Source: an uncultured Pseudomonadota bacterium (lineage in GTDB: Bacteria > Pseudomonadota > Gammaproteobacteria > Steroidobacterales > Steroidobacteraceae). From it: a stretch of DNA of 64,000 nt. The DNA lies in NCBI GenBank assembly GCA_903862885.1, contig CAIOZU010000018.1, forward strand, positions 236,613 to 300,612, in the 5' to 3' direction. How positions within the stretch are numbered: position 1 is the first letter of the stretch; each line of letters starts with the position of its first letter. The translations under genes were made by a program, and so were the position numbers. The notes under the pieces were generated by a model. That model did no database searches, had not been told where the DNA came from, and saw only the letters and a list, made by a program, of their open reading frames with translations. This document shows, in pieces, positions 35,377 through 44,560 of this stretch.

Positions 35377-35411
35377 TTGTCCACATAGTTATCCACAGGA
35401 ATCGTGGATAA
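35377..35411. promoter_or_regulatory. Cluster of three DnaA-box-like 9-mers
   Basis: TTGTCCACA (35377-35385) fits the relaxed consensus TTRTNCACA, TTATCCACA (35389-35397) is the perfect strong E. coli DnaA box, and TTATCCACG lies on the minus strand at 35403-35411 (one mismatch). A fourth relaxed match, TTGTGCACA, is at 35199-35207. An AT-rich tract of about 75 bases lies just to the left. Could be an accessory DnaA-binding locus, a regulatory site, or an origin; no dnaA, dnaN or gidA gene is in the window. Confidence 0.5.
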
Positions 35412-35563
35412 TATGGAGCGAGGTCTATCCGCTCATTCTGTTAGCCGATAAAGTTCACAATCGATACGCTAAAGACGGGCTAACTGATCGTTTCCGGAAG
35501 GGTTTTTCAACACCGCTTGTTGGAACGTGTCGCCTCTACGGTGACCGATCCCGTCGATTCACC

Positions 35564-35593
35564 TTGCAGCCCGCCCCACCGGTTGCCTATACT
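35564..35593 (+). promoter_or_regulatory. Candidate sigma-70 promoter of rpmE
   Basis: TTGCAG (35564-35569) and TATACT (35588-35593) with an 18-base spacer, about 37 bases before the rpmE ATG. The -10 is a five-of-six match. Confidence 0.5.
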
Positions 35594-35629
35594 GCGCGCC
35601 CTCTCTGATGCGCACGCTGTGAACACGCC

Positions 35630-35845
35630 ATGAAGCCTGAAATACACCCCGCTTACACCTCGATTAACGTTGTTTGCAGCTGCGGCAACAAATTTGAGAC
35701 CGGCTCCACGTTAGGCTCTGATCTCAGTGTCGAAGTCTGTTCCGCTTGCCACCCTTTTTACACGGGGAAGCAAAAAGTGGTGGACACCGGCGGTCGCGTG
35801 GATCGCTTTCGTAAGAAATACGCAGCGCAAACCCCCGCCAGCTAA
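35630..35845 (+). CDS. rpmE: 50S ribosomal protein L31, zinc-binding type
   Basis: 71 residues starting [20 protein letters not shown]. The zinc ligands are kept: CSC near residue 16 and CSAC near 37, followed by [20 protein letters not shown]. This is the C+ (zinc) form rather than the zinc-independent paralogue. Its own promoter and a strong terminator bracket it. Location next to gltA matches Xanthomonas-type gene order. Confidence 0.96.
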   Translation: MKPEIHPAYTSINVVCSCGNKFETGSTLGSDLSVEVCSACHPFYTGKQKVVDTGGRVDRFRKKYAAQTPAS

Positions 35846-35872
35846 TTGTCTTAAAGCCTGTGTGGAATCAAG

Positions 35873-35897
35873 AACGCCCGGCCCTGCCGGGCGTTTT
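35873..35897 (+). terminator. Rho-independent terminator after rpmE
   Basis: Perfect stem CGCCCGG (35875-35881) / CCGGGCG (35887-35893), extended by a C-G pair to a three-base loop, with AA before and TTTT after. It separates rpmE from gltA. Confidence 0.9.
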
Positions 35898-35974
35898 CAT
35901 CTGTGCGCCTGATCGTTTTATCCTTGATTCTTGGGCCGTCGCATGACAATCTGCCCGCACTCAAAGGGTATTCC

Positions 35975-37270
35975 ATGACGATTCGTACCTTCACGTTGAC
36001 CGATGACAGCACGGGTAAGAGCAGTTCTCTTGAAGCCCTACACCCGACCGTTGGCCCTGATGTGCTCAACATCGCTCCATTGGCCAAAGATCACGGAGTA
36101 TTCACCTACGATCCAGGCTTCATGTCGACCGCCGCCTGCGAATCGAAAATCACCTACATCGATGGTGACAAGGGGATTTTGCTCTATCGAGGCTACCCCG
36201 TAGAGCAGTTGGCTGCCAAAAGCACCTTCCTAGAAGTCGCCTACTTACTTATTTATGGCGAGTTGCCGGACACGACCCAGTTGACCGAGTGGCAGAACAA
36301 TATCACTCGCCACACGATGATCAATGAATCGCTGCTGCGCTTCTTTAATGGCTTCCACTATGACGCCCATCCCATGGCGCAAGTTTCCGCGGTGGTCGCC
36401 TCTCTCGCTGGCTTCTATCACGACTCGTTGGATATTTATAACCCGCGGCATCGCGAGATTGTGGCCCACCGCATTCTCGCTAAGATGCCAACCATCGCTG
36501 CGGCCGCTTACAAGCACATGCTCGGCCAGCCGTTTATCTATCCTCAAAACTCGTTGAGCTACGGCGCTAACCTGCTCAATATGTTCTTTGCCGTGCCGAG
36601 CGAAGAGTTGCAGATCCATCCGATGGCAGCCAAAGCGCTCGACTTGTTGCTTATTTTGCACGCAGATCATGAGCAAAATGCCAGCACGTCAACTGTCCGA
36701 CTGGCGGGTAGTACCGGTACTAATCCGTACGCCGCCATGTCTGCTGGTGTAGCCGCCTTGTGGGGGCCCTCGCATGGCGGTGCCAACGAGGCGGTTCTGC
36801 AAATGTTGGAAGAGATTGGTACCGCTGATGCTATCCCGAAGTTTTTGGCTCGAGTTAAAGATAAACAGGATCATACTAAGCTCATGGGCTTCGGTCATCG
36901 TGTCTATAAAAACTTTGACCCGCGCGCCAAGATCATTAGGGAAACGTGTCACGCTGTACTGAAGACCTTGGGGCGAAGTGATAATCCGTTATTTGAGCTG
37001 GCGCTTCGCCTAGAAGAAGTGGCGTTAAACGACGAATACTTCGTGTCACGCAAGCTGTATCCAAATGTCGATTTCTATTCCGGCATTATCTACAGTGCTA
37101 TCGGTATCCCACGCTCCATGTTTACGGTGATGTTTGCGATTGCCCGAACGGCTGGATGGGTCGCCCATTGGCAAGAAATGATTGCTGATCCGGCGATGAA
37201 GATCGGACGCCCACGGCAGCTCTATACAGGCCCCACGAGCCGCGTGTATACCGATATTCATACTCGCTAA
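35975..37270 (+). CDS. gltA: Citrate synthase, type II hexameric
   Basis: Condenses oxaloacetate and acetyl-CoA to open the TCA cycle. The ATG at 35975 ([15 protein letters not shown] upstream) gives 431 residues, the size of the large NADH-sensitive gram-negative type. Active-site segments: [31 protein letters not shown] (catalytic His), [15 protein letters not shown] (His and Arg) and the later Asp in NVDFYSGI. Frame before 35975 overlaps the rpmE terminator and is not used. Confidence 0.97.
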   Translation: MTIRTFTLTDDSTGKSSSLEALHPTVGPDVLNIAPLAKDHGVFTYDPGFMSTAACESKITYIDGDKGILLYRGYPVEQLAAKSTFLEVAYLLIYGELPDTTQLTEWQNNITRHTMINESLLRFFNGFHYDAHPMAQVSAVVASLAGFYHDSLDIYNPRHREIVAHRILAKMPTIAAAAYKHMLGQPFIYPQNSLSYGANLLNMFFAVPSEELQIHPMAAKALDLLLILHADHEQNASTSTVRLAGSTGTNPYAAMSAGVAALWGPSHGGANEAVLQMLEEIGTADAIPKFLARVKDKQDHTKLMGFGHRVYKNFDPRAKIIRETCHAVLKTLGRSDNPLFELALRLEEVALNDEYFVSRKLYPNVDFYSGIIYSAIGIPRSMFTVMFAIARTAGWVAHWQEMIADPAMKIGRPRQLYTGPTSRVYTDIHTR

Positions 37271-37320
37271 CGCTTTAATTAGAGCGACTGCACCCGATTG
37301 CCAGCCCTTTAGGATTTCCA

Positions 37321-38205
37321 TTGCAGACGGCCAACCTCAAAGCAATCGGCCGAATGTTGCTGGGAGTTTTGCTGTTTTCTTTTATGGACGCCGGTCTCAA
37401 GAGAATCTCTACATTCTATCCGCCGATGCAGGTCACTGCATTGCGCGCACTGTCATCACTGCCGTTTATATTGCTAACGCTTGCTTTGGGAAATCACTGG
37501 CGGGCCCTTCGCGTTCATAACCATGCGCTTTACTTTGTGCGTATTGTGCTTGCCATTGTGATGCTGGTGACTTTTATCTACTCGGTGTCCGTTCAAGGTC
37601 TGACTGATACGTACGCGATTTATATGAGCGCGCCTTTAATGGTAGCCGCTCTGTCACGTATCTTTCTAAAAGAGCCTGTGCCAGTCCGGCGGTGGATTGC
37701 GATTGCCGTGGGGATGATCGGTGTCTTGATCGCCTTACAGCCTCACGGCCGCGGCCTCCTGTCCTTAGGTGGGCTCGCGGCAGCAGCCTCAGCGATCTGC
37801 TATGCCGTGAGCATTCTCTCGATTCGTGTGCTCGGTCGTACGGATTCGGGTTACGCGCTGGTATCGTGGAATCTACTCGGTGTCGCTGTGCTGGCCAGTG
37901 TTCTCGCCGCCCCCGGTTGGCAGCCGATGGTGCCTGCGCATGCATGGATTCTTGCCATGATTGGCATCACCGGCGCCTTAGGGCAATACTTTTTAACGCG
38001 CGCATTTCAGCTGGCACCGGCCGCTACGGTCACGCCTTTTGAATACAGCGCGCTGATATGGGGCTTGGCCTTGGATTATTTTGTCTTCGCTATCACGCCA
38101 TCGCTGCATGTTTTACTCGGAGCGGCGATCGTGATGACCGGTGGCTTATACCTGATTTGGGATGAGCATCGCCCAAGCGGTCGTCGGCTAAACGTGCGGG
38201 CCTAG
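37321..38205 (+). CDS. EamA/DMT-superfamily permease
   Basis: 294-residue inner-membrane protein with ten predicted helices in two EamA repeats (about 10-135 and 148-285). Typical features are LLFSFMDAGLKRIS, RIFLKEPVPVRRWIAI at the end of repeat one and GQYFLTRAFQLAPAATVTPFEYSALIW in repeat two. Start is a TTG at 37321, 50 bases after gltA. Substrate unknown; the family includes amino-acid, riboflavin and S-adenosylmethionine carriers. Its 3' end overlaps the convergent unknown gene by 18 bases. Confidence 0.85.
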   Translation: MQTANLKAIGRMLLGVLLFSFMDAGLKRISTFYPPMQVTALRALSSLPFILLTLALGNHWRALRVHNHALYFVRIVLAIVMLVTFIYSVSVQGLTDTYAIYMSAPLMVAALSRIFLKEPVPVRRWIAIAVGMIGVLIALQPHGRGLLSLGGLAAAASAICYAVSILSIRVLGRTDSGYALVSWNLLGVAVLASVLAAPGWQPMVPAHAWILAMIGITGALGQYFLTRAFQLAPAATVTPFEYSALIWGLALDYFVFAITPSLHVLLGAAIVMTGGLYLIWDEHRPSGRRLNVRA

Positions 38206-38802
38206 AAGCTTTATTACCTCTGACAGAGTGCCGCGTCGCATGGGGCGACCGTCAATGGCAGACAAAGGTGCCTGCCGATCACCATCGGTAGGGAAGACAA
38301 TGGCTTCGATAGAGAATTCAAAACAACTAAAACAAACGACAGGGCACCGTTGCTGCCGCTCCCTGCTCATTTTTATTTGTTGCTCTGTGAGACGGTACGG
38401 CACTTTTCGATCTATCAACTCGATGCTGACGGCCTCAACCGAGTCAGAGAATAGGTGAAGTGTAATGGTCTGATGCGGTGTCGCTGAGCCATTGAGAATC
38501 GGCCCGACGAGTTTAGGGTTAAATCGCTGCAGTAAGCGCATGGCCTCTACGGCACATAAGCGCTGCGCATTCAACGTCTGTCGATGGTCGGGCGCGGCAA
38601 ACAGTCGTTGGTACTCAGCGAGTGCACTATCGACCTCGCTGTTTGTTGGCAAAGGAGAGGTCTCGGTCATTCCAAAGCGCGCCGCCGCTTTTCGTTTAGC
38701 AAATGAATGATCTTCAATACCGTGCTCAGCCATGAGCCTCGCGGTCTCTTGGGCAAGCGCGCGGCGTATATCACCACCTCGTATTGCTCTAGGTCGGGAC
38801 AT
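38188..38802 (-). CDS. Conserved protein of unknown function (possible nucleotidyltransferase-like)
   Basis: 204 residues, no signal or membrane segment. An N-terminal basic region (KRKAAARFG) precedes EVDSALAEYQRLFAA, RLCAVEAMRLLQRFNPKLVGPILNGSA and TLHLFSDSVEAVSIEL, then IPY-like VPYRLTE and a C-terminal VFPTDGDRQAPLSAIDGRPMRR. The LVGPILNGSA..H..I segment vaguely recalls the GS motif of minimal nucleotidyltransferases, but catalytic Asp pairs are not clear. It lies between the DMT permease (convergent) and ponA (same strand, upstream). Looks like a real conserved gene by composition; function not assigned. Confidence 0.6.
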   Translation of the reverse strand: MSRPRAIRGGDIRRALAQETARLMAEHGIEDHSFAKRKAAARFGMTETSPLPTNSEVDSALAEYQRLFAAPDHRQTLNAQRLCAVEAMRLLQRFNPKLVGPILNGSATPHQTITLHLFSDSVEAVSIELIDRKVPYRLTEQQIKMSRERQQRCPVVCFSCFEFSIEAIVFPTDGDRQAPLSAIDGRPMRRGTLSEVIKLLGPHV

Positions 38803-38864
38803 CAGTCAGCCCTGCATCTATTTACGCTATTAGCATAGTCGATCTGACATCCACACCGCGTGGT

Positions 38865-41471
38865 CTAAAAGATGGGCTCTTCGCCTGTGGTAGAGCGCTG
38901 ATTGCCCCCCGTTGGGAGTCCCTTATGGCTGAGGCCGCCGCTGTCGGGTAAGTGACCGGCTAAAAAGAGCTCGAACACGGCATCTGGATCATTGGGGCCG
39001 CTGAGAGCGCCACTGGTGGGAGATACGCGCGCGCTGATAACGTCCTCGGGTTGCGATAAACGGTGCGCTGGGCGATGACTTAAGGCTTCGCCCATAAAGT
39101 ACACCCACATGGGCAGGGCAGTATGCCCCCCCTCCTCGCCAGCACCTAAAGAGCGCTCTTGATCAAAGCCGACCCAAGCGCCGGCCACGATGTCGGCATT
39201 AAAGCCTGTGAACCAGGTGTCCCGGTGGTCATTTGTTGTGCCTGTTTTGCCCGCAATATCATCTCGCTTGAGGGACATGGCGCGACGACCAGTGCCACGG
39301 CGAATCACATCACGCATTAAGTCCGTCATGATGTAGGCATTGGCGGCAGAAATCACTCTAGGTGCCAATCGGTGGGGCACCGTCATCGTATTGATACCGA
39401 GATCACTTTTTCGGGTAATGCCCGCAGTGTTTGGGGTTGCTGAAAAAACACTGCCGCTCAAGTGATCGCCGGTAAGCCTTATGGCATCACTGGACGTATC
39501 GGCGCTTACTGACTGGGTCGGCGCGTCGCCAGAGCTTACGCGAGGCGACTCAATTGGTGTCGCACACTCTTGACAGGCTACACGCGGATCAGCTGCCTCT
39601 AAAAGATGGCCGTTAGCATCAAGAAGGCGATCAATTAAATACGGCTCTACGCGAAAGCCGCCATTGGCAAAGACCGCAAAGCCAGTGGTGAGTTCGAGAG
39701 GAGAAATCTGCGCAGTGCCTAAGGCCAGCGTGAGATTGTGTGGCAGGCTGTCCCCATTAAAACCAAATCGAGAGGCATAGTCGATTGCATAATCAACGCC
39801 GATGGAACGCAGAATTCGAATCGATACTAGATTTCTGGAACGTGCTAACGCATCGCGTAGACGTGTGGGTCCGTAAAATATCTTAGAGTCATTTTCGGGC
39901 CGCCACATTTCGTCACTGCCACTGCCTAGGACCAAAGGGGCGTCAAGGATAATGGTGGCGGGCGTAAAGCCCTGTTCTAAGGCTGCAGAATAAATGAATG
40001 GTTTGAAGCTTGAGCCAGGCTGTCTTTTGGCTTGCACCGTGCGGTTGAATTTACTGGTATAAAAATCAAATCCACCCGCCAGCGCGGTGATGGCGCCATC
40101 TTGAGGATCGAGCGAAACAAAAGATCCTTGAACCAATGGTACTTGGGCCAGCAAGGCGGCGCTTCCCGTTGATGGCTGTAGATACACCACATCCCCGGTC
40201 ACCACGATGTCTGCGGTGGAATGGGGGCTCGTGCCGGGTCGGTCGGCAGCGTGCGCCCAACTCAAGCCCGTCTCCCACGGAATATCATAGGAACGACCAT
40301 CCTTAGCAAAGGCCGTCACTGTTTTGTCTGTTTGTTTGACGACAATGGCCGGGATGAGCCCGCCGATCTCATTGAAATGCTCCAGCATCTGTGTGGCCGC
40401 ATGCGGGTTAGCAGGCAGCTGCGCACTGTGGCCGCTGGCACCACGCCAACCATGACGCCGGTCATATTCGAGGAGAGCCGCGCGCAGCGACCAGTCGGCA
40501 GACCGTTGTAAGCGACTATCGATGGTGGTGATGACTTGAATGCCCGCGGTGTAGAGCGACTCGCCAAACTTGGGGGCAAGCTGAGCTCGGACCATTTCCG
40601 CTATAAAAGGAGCGGCCACTTCCACTCTGGGCCCGTGTTCAGTCGTCTCAATGGAGGCTGTATTCGCGGTGTCATACTCACGCTGCGTGATATATCCAAT
40701 GTCCAGCATGCGCCGTAGGACATAAGAGCGTCTTTGACGTGCCCGTTCAGGGTTGGCGATCGGATTTAAGCTCGAGGGCGCCTTAGGCAGGCTTGCGATG
40801 GTGGCCATCTCGGCAAGTGTCAATTCGGACAGGGTTTTTCCGTAGTAGACATCTGCCGCCGCTGCCACTCCGTAGGCTCGCTCGCCTAAAAATATTTTAT
40901 TTAGATAGAGGGTCAGGATTTCTTCTTTAGAAAACTGATGCTCGATCCGCAGTGCCAGCAGAATCTCTCGAAGCTTACGAGCCAGATGCTTTTCTGGGCC
41001 CAAAAACATATTCCGGGCCAATTGCATGGTGATGGTACTGCCACCCTGGCGGGCTTCGCCGGCCGCAGCGGTCACGATGAAGGCCCGCAGTAGGCTGGGC
41101 GCATCGATACCACTGTGACTAAAGAAGCGATCATCTTCCGCCGCTAAGAAAGCATGTACCAGCGGTGGCGGCACCTCTGCAAAGCGAACCGGGGTGCGCC
41201 GTTGCTCGCCAATTTGTGCCATGAGCCGCCCGTCGCGGCTGTAAACGCGAAGGGGTACCTGCATTTGGATATCCCGAAGCGTTGCCACATCGGGTAGGCC
41301 GGGCGCCAAAATGGCGTAGCTGATGACAGCGCCTATACACAAGACCAGCGTCAGTGCCGCCACCGCAAGGCTCGCCCACTTAATAATTCGTTGAGAAACT
41401 GCTGGCACCGACCGTTCGCCTAAATAAGTGAGCTGAAGGTTCCGATTATGCCCGGGAACGCCAGTTTGCAT
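38865..41471 (-). CDS. mrcA: Penicillin-binding protein 1A (bifunctional transglycosylase/transpeptidase)
   Basis: Builds and cross-links peptidoglycan in the periplasm. 868 residues: a cytoplasmic start, one membrane anchor (about 30-52), and a glycosyltransferase domain with EDDRFFSHSGID (catalytic Glu), GGSTITMQLARN and LTLYLNKIFLGERAYG. A linker/OB region comes next, then a transpeptidase domain with PGSSFKP (SxxK nucleophile), SRN and KTGT. Also called ponA. It is divergent from pilM across about 200 bases, the usual arrangement in gammaproteobacteria. Confidence 0.96.
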   Translation of the reverse strand: MQTGVPGHNRNLQLTYLGERSVPAVSQRIIKWASLAVAALTLVLCIGAVISYAILAPGLPDVATLRDIQMQVPLRVYSRDGRLMAQIGEQRRTPVRFAEVPPPLVHAFLAAEDDRFFSHSGIDAPSLLRAFIVTAAAGEARQGGSTITMQLARNMFLGPEKHLARKLREILLALRIEHQFSKEEILTLYLNKIFLGERAYGVAAAADVYYGKTLSELTLAEMATIASLPKAPSSLNPIANPERARQRRSYVLRRMLDIGYITQREYDTANTASIETTEHGPRVEVAAPFIAEMVRAQLAPKFGESLYTAGIQVITTIDSRLQRSADWSLRAALLEYDRRHGWRGASGHSAQLPANPHAATQMLEHFNEIGGLIPAIVVKQTDKTVTAFAKDGRSYDIPWETGLSWAHAADRPGTSPHSTADIVVTGDVVYLQPSTGSAALLAQVPLVQGSFVSLDPQDGAITALAGGFDFYTSKFNRTVQAKRQPGSSFKPFIYSAALEQGFTPATIILDAPLVLGSGSDEMWRPENDSKIFYGPTRLRDALARSRNLVSIRILRSIGVDYAIDYASRFGFNGDSLPHNLTLALGTAQISPLELTTGFAVFANGGFRVEPYLIDRLLDANGHLLEAADPRVACQECATPIESPRVSSGDAPTQSVSADTSSDAIRLTGDHLSGSVFSATPNTAGITRKSDLGINTMTVPHRLAPRVISAANAYIMTDLMRDVIRRGTGRRAMSLKRDDIAGKTGTTNDHRDTWFTGFNADIVAGAWVGFDQERSLGAGEEGGHTALPMWVYFMGEALSHRPAHRLSQPEDVISARVSPTSGALSGPNDPDAVFELFLAGHLPDSGGLSHKGLPTGGNQRSTTGEEPIF

Positions 41472-41671
41472 TCAATCCTTTGATTTTCAGATGTTTTATA
41501 GCGTATCGATTGCTCCTGCAGACTGACTCAGCGCGACGGCGGTTCTGAATTACCCCGACGAATCGTGACCACCTTCACGCTTTGCTAAATAGCGTTCCTA
41601 TAAAGTCAGCGACAGTATCGCAAGTAACGCAGCGAAAAAGCCTTACAAAGGCTTGTAAAAGAAAGGGATTT

Positions 41672-42760
41672 ATGAAGTTTTTCCCGCCGCAAATTGCTTG
41701 GCCATTTGGGTCGCAATCGGTGCCTTTGATCGGCCTCGACATCACGACGTCATCCGTGAAGCTCATTGAGCTGTCTCGCGATGGCGACGAGTATCGTGTT
41801 GAAAGTTACGCTGCAGAAGCCACGCCGCACGCAGGCGTCAGCGAAAAGGCAATTTTAGATCCGATGGTGGTCGGTGAGGCCATTGAGCGCGCGATCCGCC
41901 GCAGTGGCGTGCGCTCAAAGTACGCCGCAGTGGCCATCTCCAGTGACGCCGCCATCACGAAAGTGATCCAGATGCCGAAAGATCTGCAGGGGCGCGATCT
42001 CGAAGCCCAAGTGGCCTTACAAGCTGATCAATACATCCCCTTCCCCATGGAAGAGGTGAGCTATGACTACGAGGTCATGGGGCCTTCCGACAAAGACCCT
42101 GGCAGCCAAGACGTCTTGCTAGTGGCCACCCGCACCGAAAATATTGAATTACGCCAAGCGGCCGTGGCCGCTGCCGGCCTGACGGCAAAAATCGTCGATG
42201 TGGAGGCTTTCACACTGGAGCGTGCTTGCCAGCTCATGACCCACCAGATGTTAGATGGCGGTCTGGGACGCACCATTGCCGTATTGGATTTCGGCGCGAG
42301 TAGCACCACGTTTAGTGTTTTACGTAACTTGCGGGTGATTTACACCCGCGACTTTGCCTTCGGTGGCCAACAGCTCACCGAAGAAATCATGCGAACCTAT
42401 GGCTTGTCGATGGAAGACGCCGGCCGCGCTAAAAAAGAAGGTGGGCTGCCCGCTAACTATCAGCCGGAAGTGCTGGACCCCTTCATTGACGACATGACCA
42501 GTCAAGTCAGTCGAAGCCTGCAATTTTACTTGGCGTCCGGCTCCGGCCGAGAGCAGCCTGAACAGATTCTAGTGTGCGGTGGATGTGCAAATATCGCCGG
42601 TGTCCCTGAGGTCATCACCAGTCGAGTGGGTATTCCCGCAGAGCGCGGTGATCCGCTGGGTCAGATGAAGATTTCTGCTCGAGCCAAAGCGCTTGGCGTG
42701 CATCGTGATTCCACGGCACTGCTGACCGCTTGCGGCCTGGCGCTGAGGAGTTTCGACTGA
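41672..42760 (+). CDS. pilM: Type IV pilus assembly protein PilM (actin-like, cytoplasmic)
   Basis: FtsA/actin-like ATP-binding protein that docks on the cytoplasmic tail of PilN. 362 residues from the ATG at 41672 (AAAGGGA upstream): LIGLDITTSSVKLIEL (phosphate 1), AVLDFGASSTTFSVLRN (phosphate 2), GQQLTEEIMR and LVCGGCANIAGVPE (adenosine). Starts the pilMNOPQ operon; its stop overlaps pilN by one base. Upstream frame to 41582 lacks homology. Confidence 0.96.
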   Translation: MKFFPPQIAWPFGSQSVPLIGLDITTSSVKLIELSRDGDEYRVESYAAEATPHAGVSEKAILDPMVVGEAIERAIRRSGVRSKYAAVAISSDAAITKVIQMPKDLQGRDLEAQVALQADQYIPFPMEEVSYDYEVMGPSDKDPGSQDVLLVATRTENIELRQAAVAAAGLTAKIVDVEAFTLERACQLMTHQMLDGGLGRTIAVLDFGASSTTFSVLRNLRVIYTRDFAFGGQQLTEEIMRTYGLSMEDAGRAKKEGGLPANYQPEVLDPFIDDMTSQVSRSLQFYLASGSGREQPEQILVCGGCANIAGVPEVITSRVGIPAERGDPLGQMKISARAKALGVHRDSTALLTACGLALRSFD

Positions 42761-43362
42761 TGCCAAGCATCAATCTATTACCGTGGCGCGAAACCGAGCG
42801 CGCTCTCAATCGGCGCGAGTTCGGTGTCGGCGTCATCGGCACGGTCTTTGCTGCCGCCGCCGTCACGCTGTTTGTCAGTTGGGGATTCAGCAGCGCCATT
42901 GACCGACAAAATGAGCGAAATGCGCTACTTAAGCGTGAAGTCGCGGAGTTGGATAAGCAAATCGCCGAGATATTGGGGCTTGAGGAACAGAAACGGCGTC
43001 TTGACGCCCGTATGGCCATCATTACCCGTCTTCAGCGGAGTCGTCCTGAAGTCGTGCACGTCTTCGATCAACTGGTGCGTACGCTACCGGATGGCGTGTC
43101 ACTGACCGCCGTCAAGCAAACCGATAAACGGATTGAGCTGAAGGGGCTCGCACAGTCTTCTACGCGCGTGTCGACATTCATGCGGAACGTAGAAGACTCC
43201 ACGTGGCTCACCAATCCAGAGCTACAAGTCATTGAAACCATCAAATCGGGTGCGCAGGGCTCCGACTTTACGCTGTTTGTCACGCAGCGTAGCCTCGAAC
43301 CCGTCGTCACCGAGAAAAAGCCAGGACCGCTAGTGCGTCCAGCTGGGGCGGCTGCACCATGA
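42760..43362 (+). CDS. pilN: Type IV pilus inner-membrane protein PilN
   Basis: Bitopic protein of the pilus alignment subcomplex. The cytoplasmic tail MPSINLLPWRE is the conserved PilM-binding INLLP motif. One helix (about residues 22-44) and a periplasmic coiled coil (about 46-95) leading to a ferredoxin-like domain follow. 200 residues. ATG overlaps the pilM stop and the stop overlaps the pilO start. Confidence 0.95.
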   Translation: MPSINLLPWRETERALNRREFGVGVIGTVFAAAAVTLFVSWGFSSAIDRQNERNALLKREVAELDKQIAEILGLEEQKRRLDARMAIITRLQRSRPEVVHVFDQLVRTLPDGVSLTAVKQTDKRIELKGLAQSSTRVSTFMRNVEDSTWLTNPELQVIETIKSGAQGSDFTLFVTQRSLEPVVTEKKPGPLVRPAGAAAP

Positions 43363-44021
43363 CTTTCATAGAAGAACTTAAGACGCTCGATACGCGGGAT
43401 GTGGGCCGTTGGCCGCTACAGTTCCGCCTGATCGCGTTAATTATCTTATTCGTGGTGCTCAGTATCGCGGCCATCTACTTTGTGCCTTATCAATCACAGA
43501 TGCCTGAGCTAGATAAAGCACGTAATGAAGAAACCAGTTTGCTGCAGGTATTCGACGAAAAGCAGCGAAAAGCCGCCAATATTGATGCCTATAAAGCACA
43601 GTTGGCTGAAATGGAGCGCTCGTTTGGAGCCATGCTGAGGCAGCTCCCTGGACGCACGGAAGTGCCTAGCTTATTAGTGGATATTTCCCAGACCGGCTTA
43701 GGTGCTGGACTTCAGGAGCGTTTATTTCAGCCAGCGCCCGAAGTCCGCAAGGACTTCTATGCGGAGTTGCCGATTAAAATCCGGCTCACAGGTTCCTATC
43801 ACCAGTTTGGTGCCTTTGTCAGTGGCATTGCCGCCCTGCCTCGGATTGTCACCTTGCATGACATCGCGATCTCTGGGGATACGCAAAACACTGGGTCAGA
43901 TCGTCTGACGCTCGACGTGACCGCAAAGACCTACCGCTACTTAGATGATGCCGAGCTAGCACCTAGCGAGAAAAACAAGGGCAGCGCTCGCGGCCAAATG
44001 ACCCCGGGAGCTCAGCCGTGA
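43359..44021 (+). CDS. pilO: Type IV pilus inner-membrane protein PilO
   Basis: Partner of PilN in the alignment subcomplex. A short cytoplasmic tail, one membrane helix (about residues 22-44, LIALIILFVVLSIAAIYFV), a coiled coil (about 50-90) and a periplasmic ferredoxin-like domain (RQLPGRTEVPSLLVDIS, GSYHQFGAFVSGIAALPRIV). 220 residues, overlapping both neighbours by four bases. Confidence 0.95.
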   Translation: MTFIEELKTLDTRDVGRWPLQFRLIALIILFVVLSIAAIYFVPYQSQMPELDKARNEETSLLQVFDEKQRKAANIDAYKAQLAEMERSFGAMLRQLPGRTEVPSLLVDISQTGLGAGLQERLFQPAPEVRKDFYAELPIKIRLTGSYHQFGAFVSGIAALPRIVTLHDIAISGDTQNTGSDRLTLDVTAKTYRYLDDAELAPSEKNKGSARGQMTPGAQP

Positions 44022-44539
44022 TCCGCCCTATAAAGTTGATGGTGCTCACTGCAGTTGCTGCCATGCTCACGATGGGCCTGAGCGCGTGCGGTGGCAACAC
44101 CTCTGATCTAAAACAGTTACTCGCAGAAAAGAAAAAACGACCCGGCTCGCATATCACTCCTCTGCAGCAGATGGAGCCCTATGAGTCATTTGTGTATGAC
44201 CCCACCGGATTGCGCTCGCCTTTTGCCCCTAGCCTTGTTATGGCGAATGGTAGTGGCGGCATTCGACCTGATGCGCACCGCAATCGAGAATTTCTCGAGG
44301 GCTTCTCGCTCGATACGCTGAAGATGGTTGGTACCTTGCGTCTTAAAGAGCGCGCGTATGGCTTGATTCAGTCAAAGGATGGCCTTGTCCATCGCGTGGC
44401 GGTCGGCAACTACGTCGGCCAAAATGATGGAAAGATCCTCTCTATCACTGATTCGAAAATCACTGTCGTCGAGATCGTGCCAGACGGAATGGGCGCTTAC
44501 GTAGAACGCCCCGCTCTGATCACACTCGCGGCCCACTGA
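44018..44539 (+). CDS. pilP: Type IV pilus lipoprotein PilP
   Basis: Periplasmic lipoprotein linking PilN/PilO to the PilQ secretin. Signal peptide with lipobox LSAC (Cys near residue 24), an unstructured stretch, DPTGLRSPFAPS, then the C-terminal beta domain (LKMVGTLRLKERAYGLIQ, HRVAVGNYVGQNDGKI). 173 residues from a GTG that overlaps the pilO stop. pilQ follows after 21 bases. Confidence 0.94.
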   Translation: MIRPIKLMVLTAVAAMLTMGLSACGGNTSDLKQLLAEKKKRPGSHITPLQQMEPYESFVYDPTGLRSPFAPSLVMANGSGGIRPDAHRNREFLEGFSLDTLKMVGTLRLKERAYGLIQSKDGLVHRVAVGNYVGQNDGKILSITDSKITVVEIVPDGMGAYVERPALITLAAH

Positions 44540-44560
44540 TTGTTACCTGGAGTACTGGGA

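Larger units (their letters stand above)
35109..35629. other. 521-base gap with AT-rich segment and DnaA-box-like sites
   Basis: No credible gene. After the hemW terminator comes TTGTGCACA at 35199-35207, then an AT-rich stretch (about 35275-35348) and three close DnaA-box-like sites at 35377-35411. The rpmE promoter follows at 35564-35593. The arrangement resembles a replication-initiator binding region; see the separate site entry. Confidence 0.6.

Noticed and set aside
35366..35608. 80-residue plus-strand frame between hemW and rpmE
   Set aside because: Covers the DnaA-box cluster and the rpmE promoter; composition is not protein-like and it lacks a ribosome binding site.
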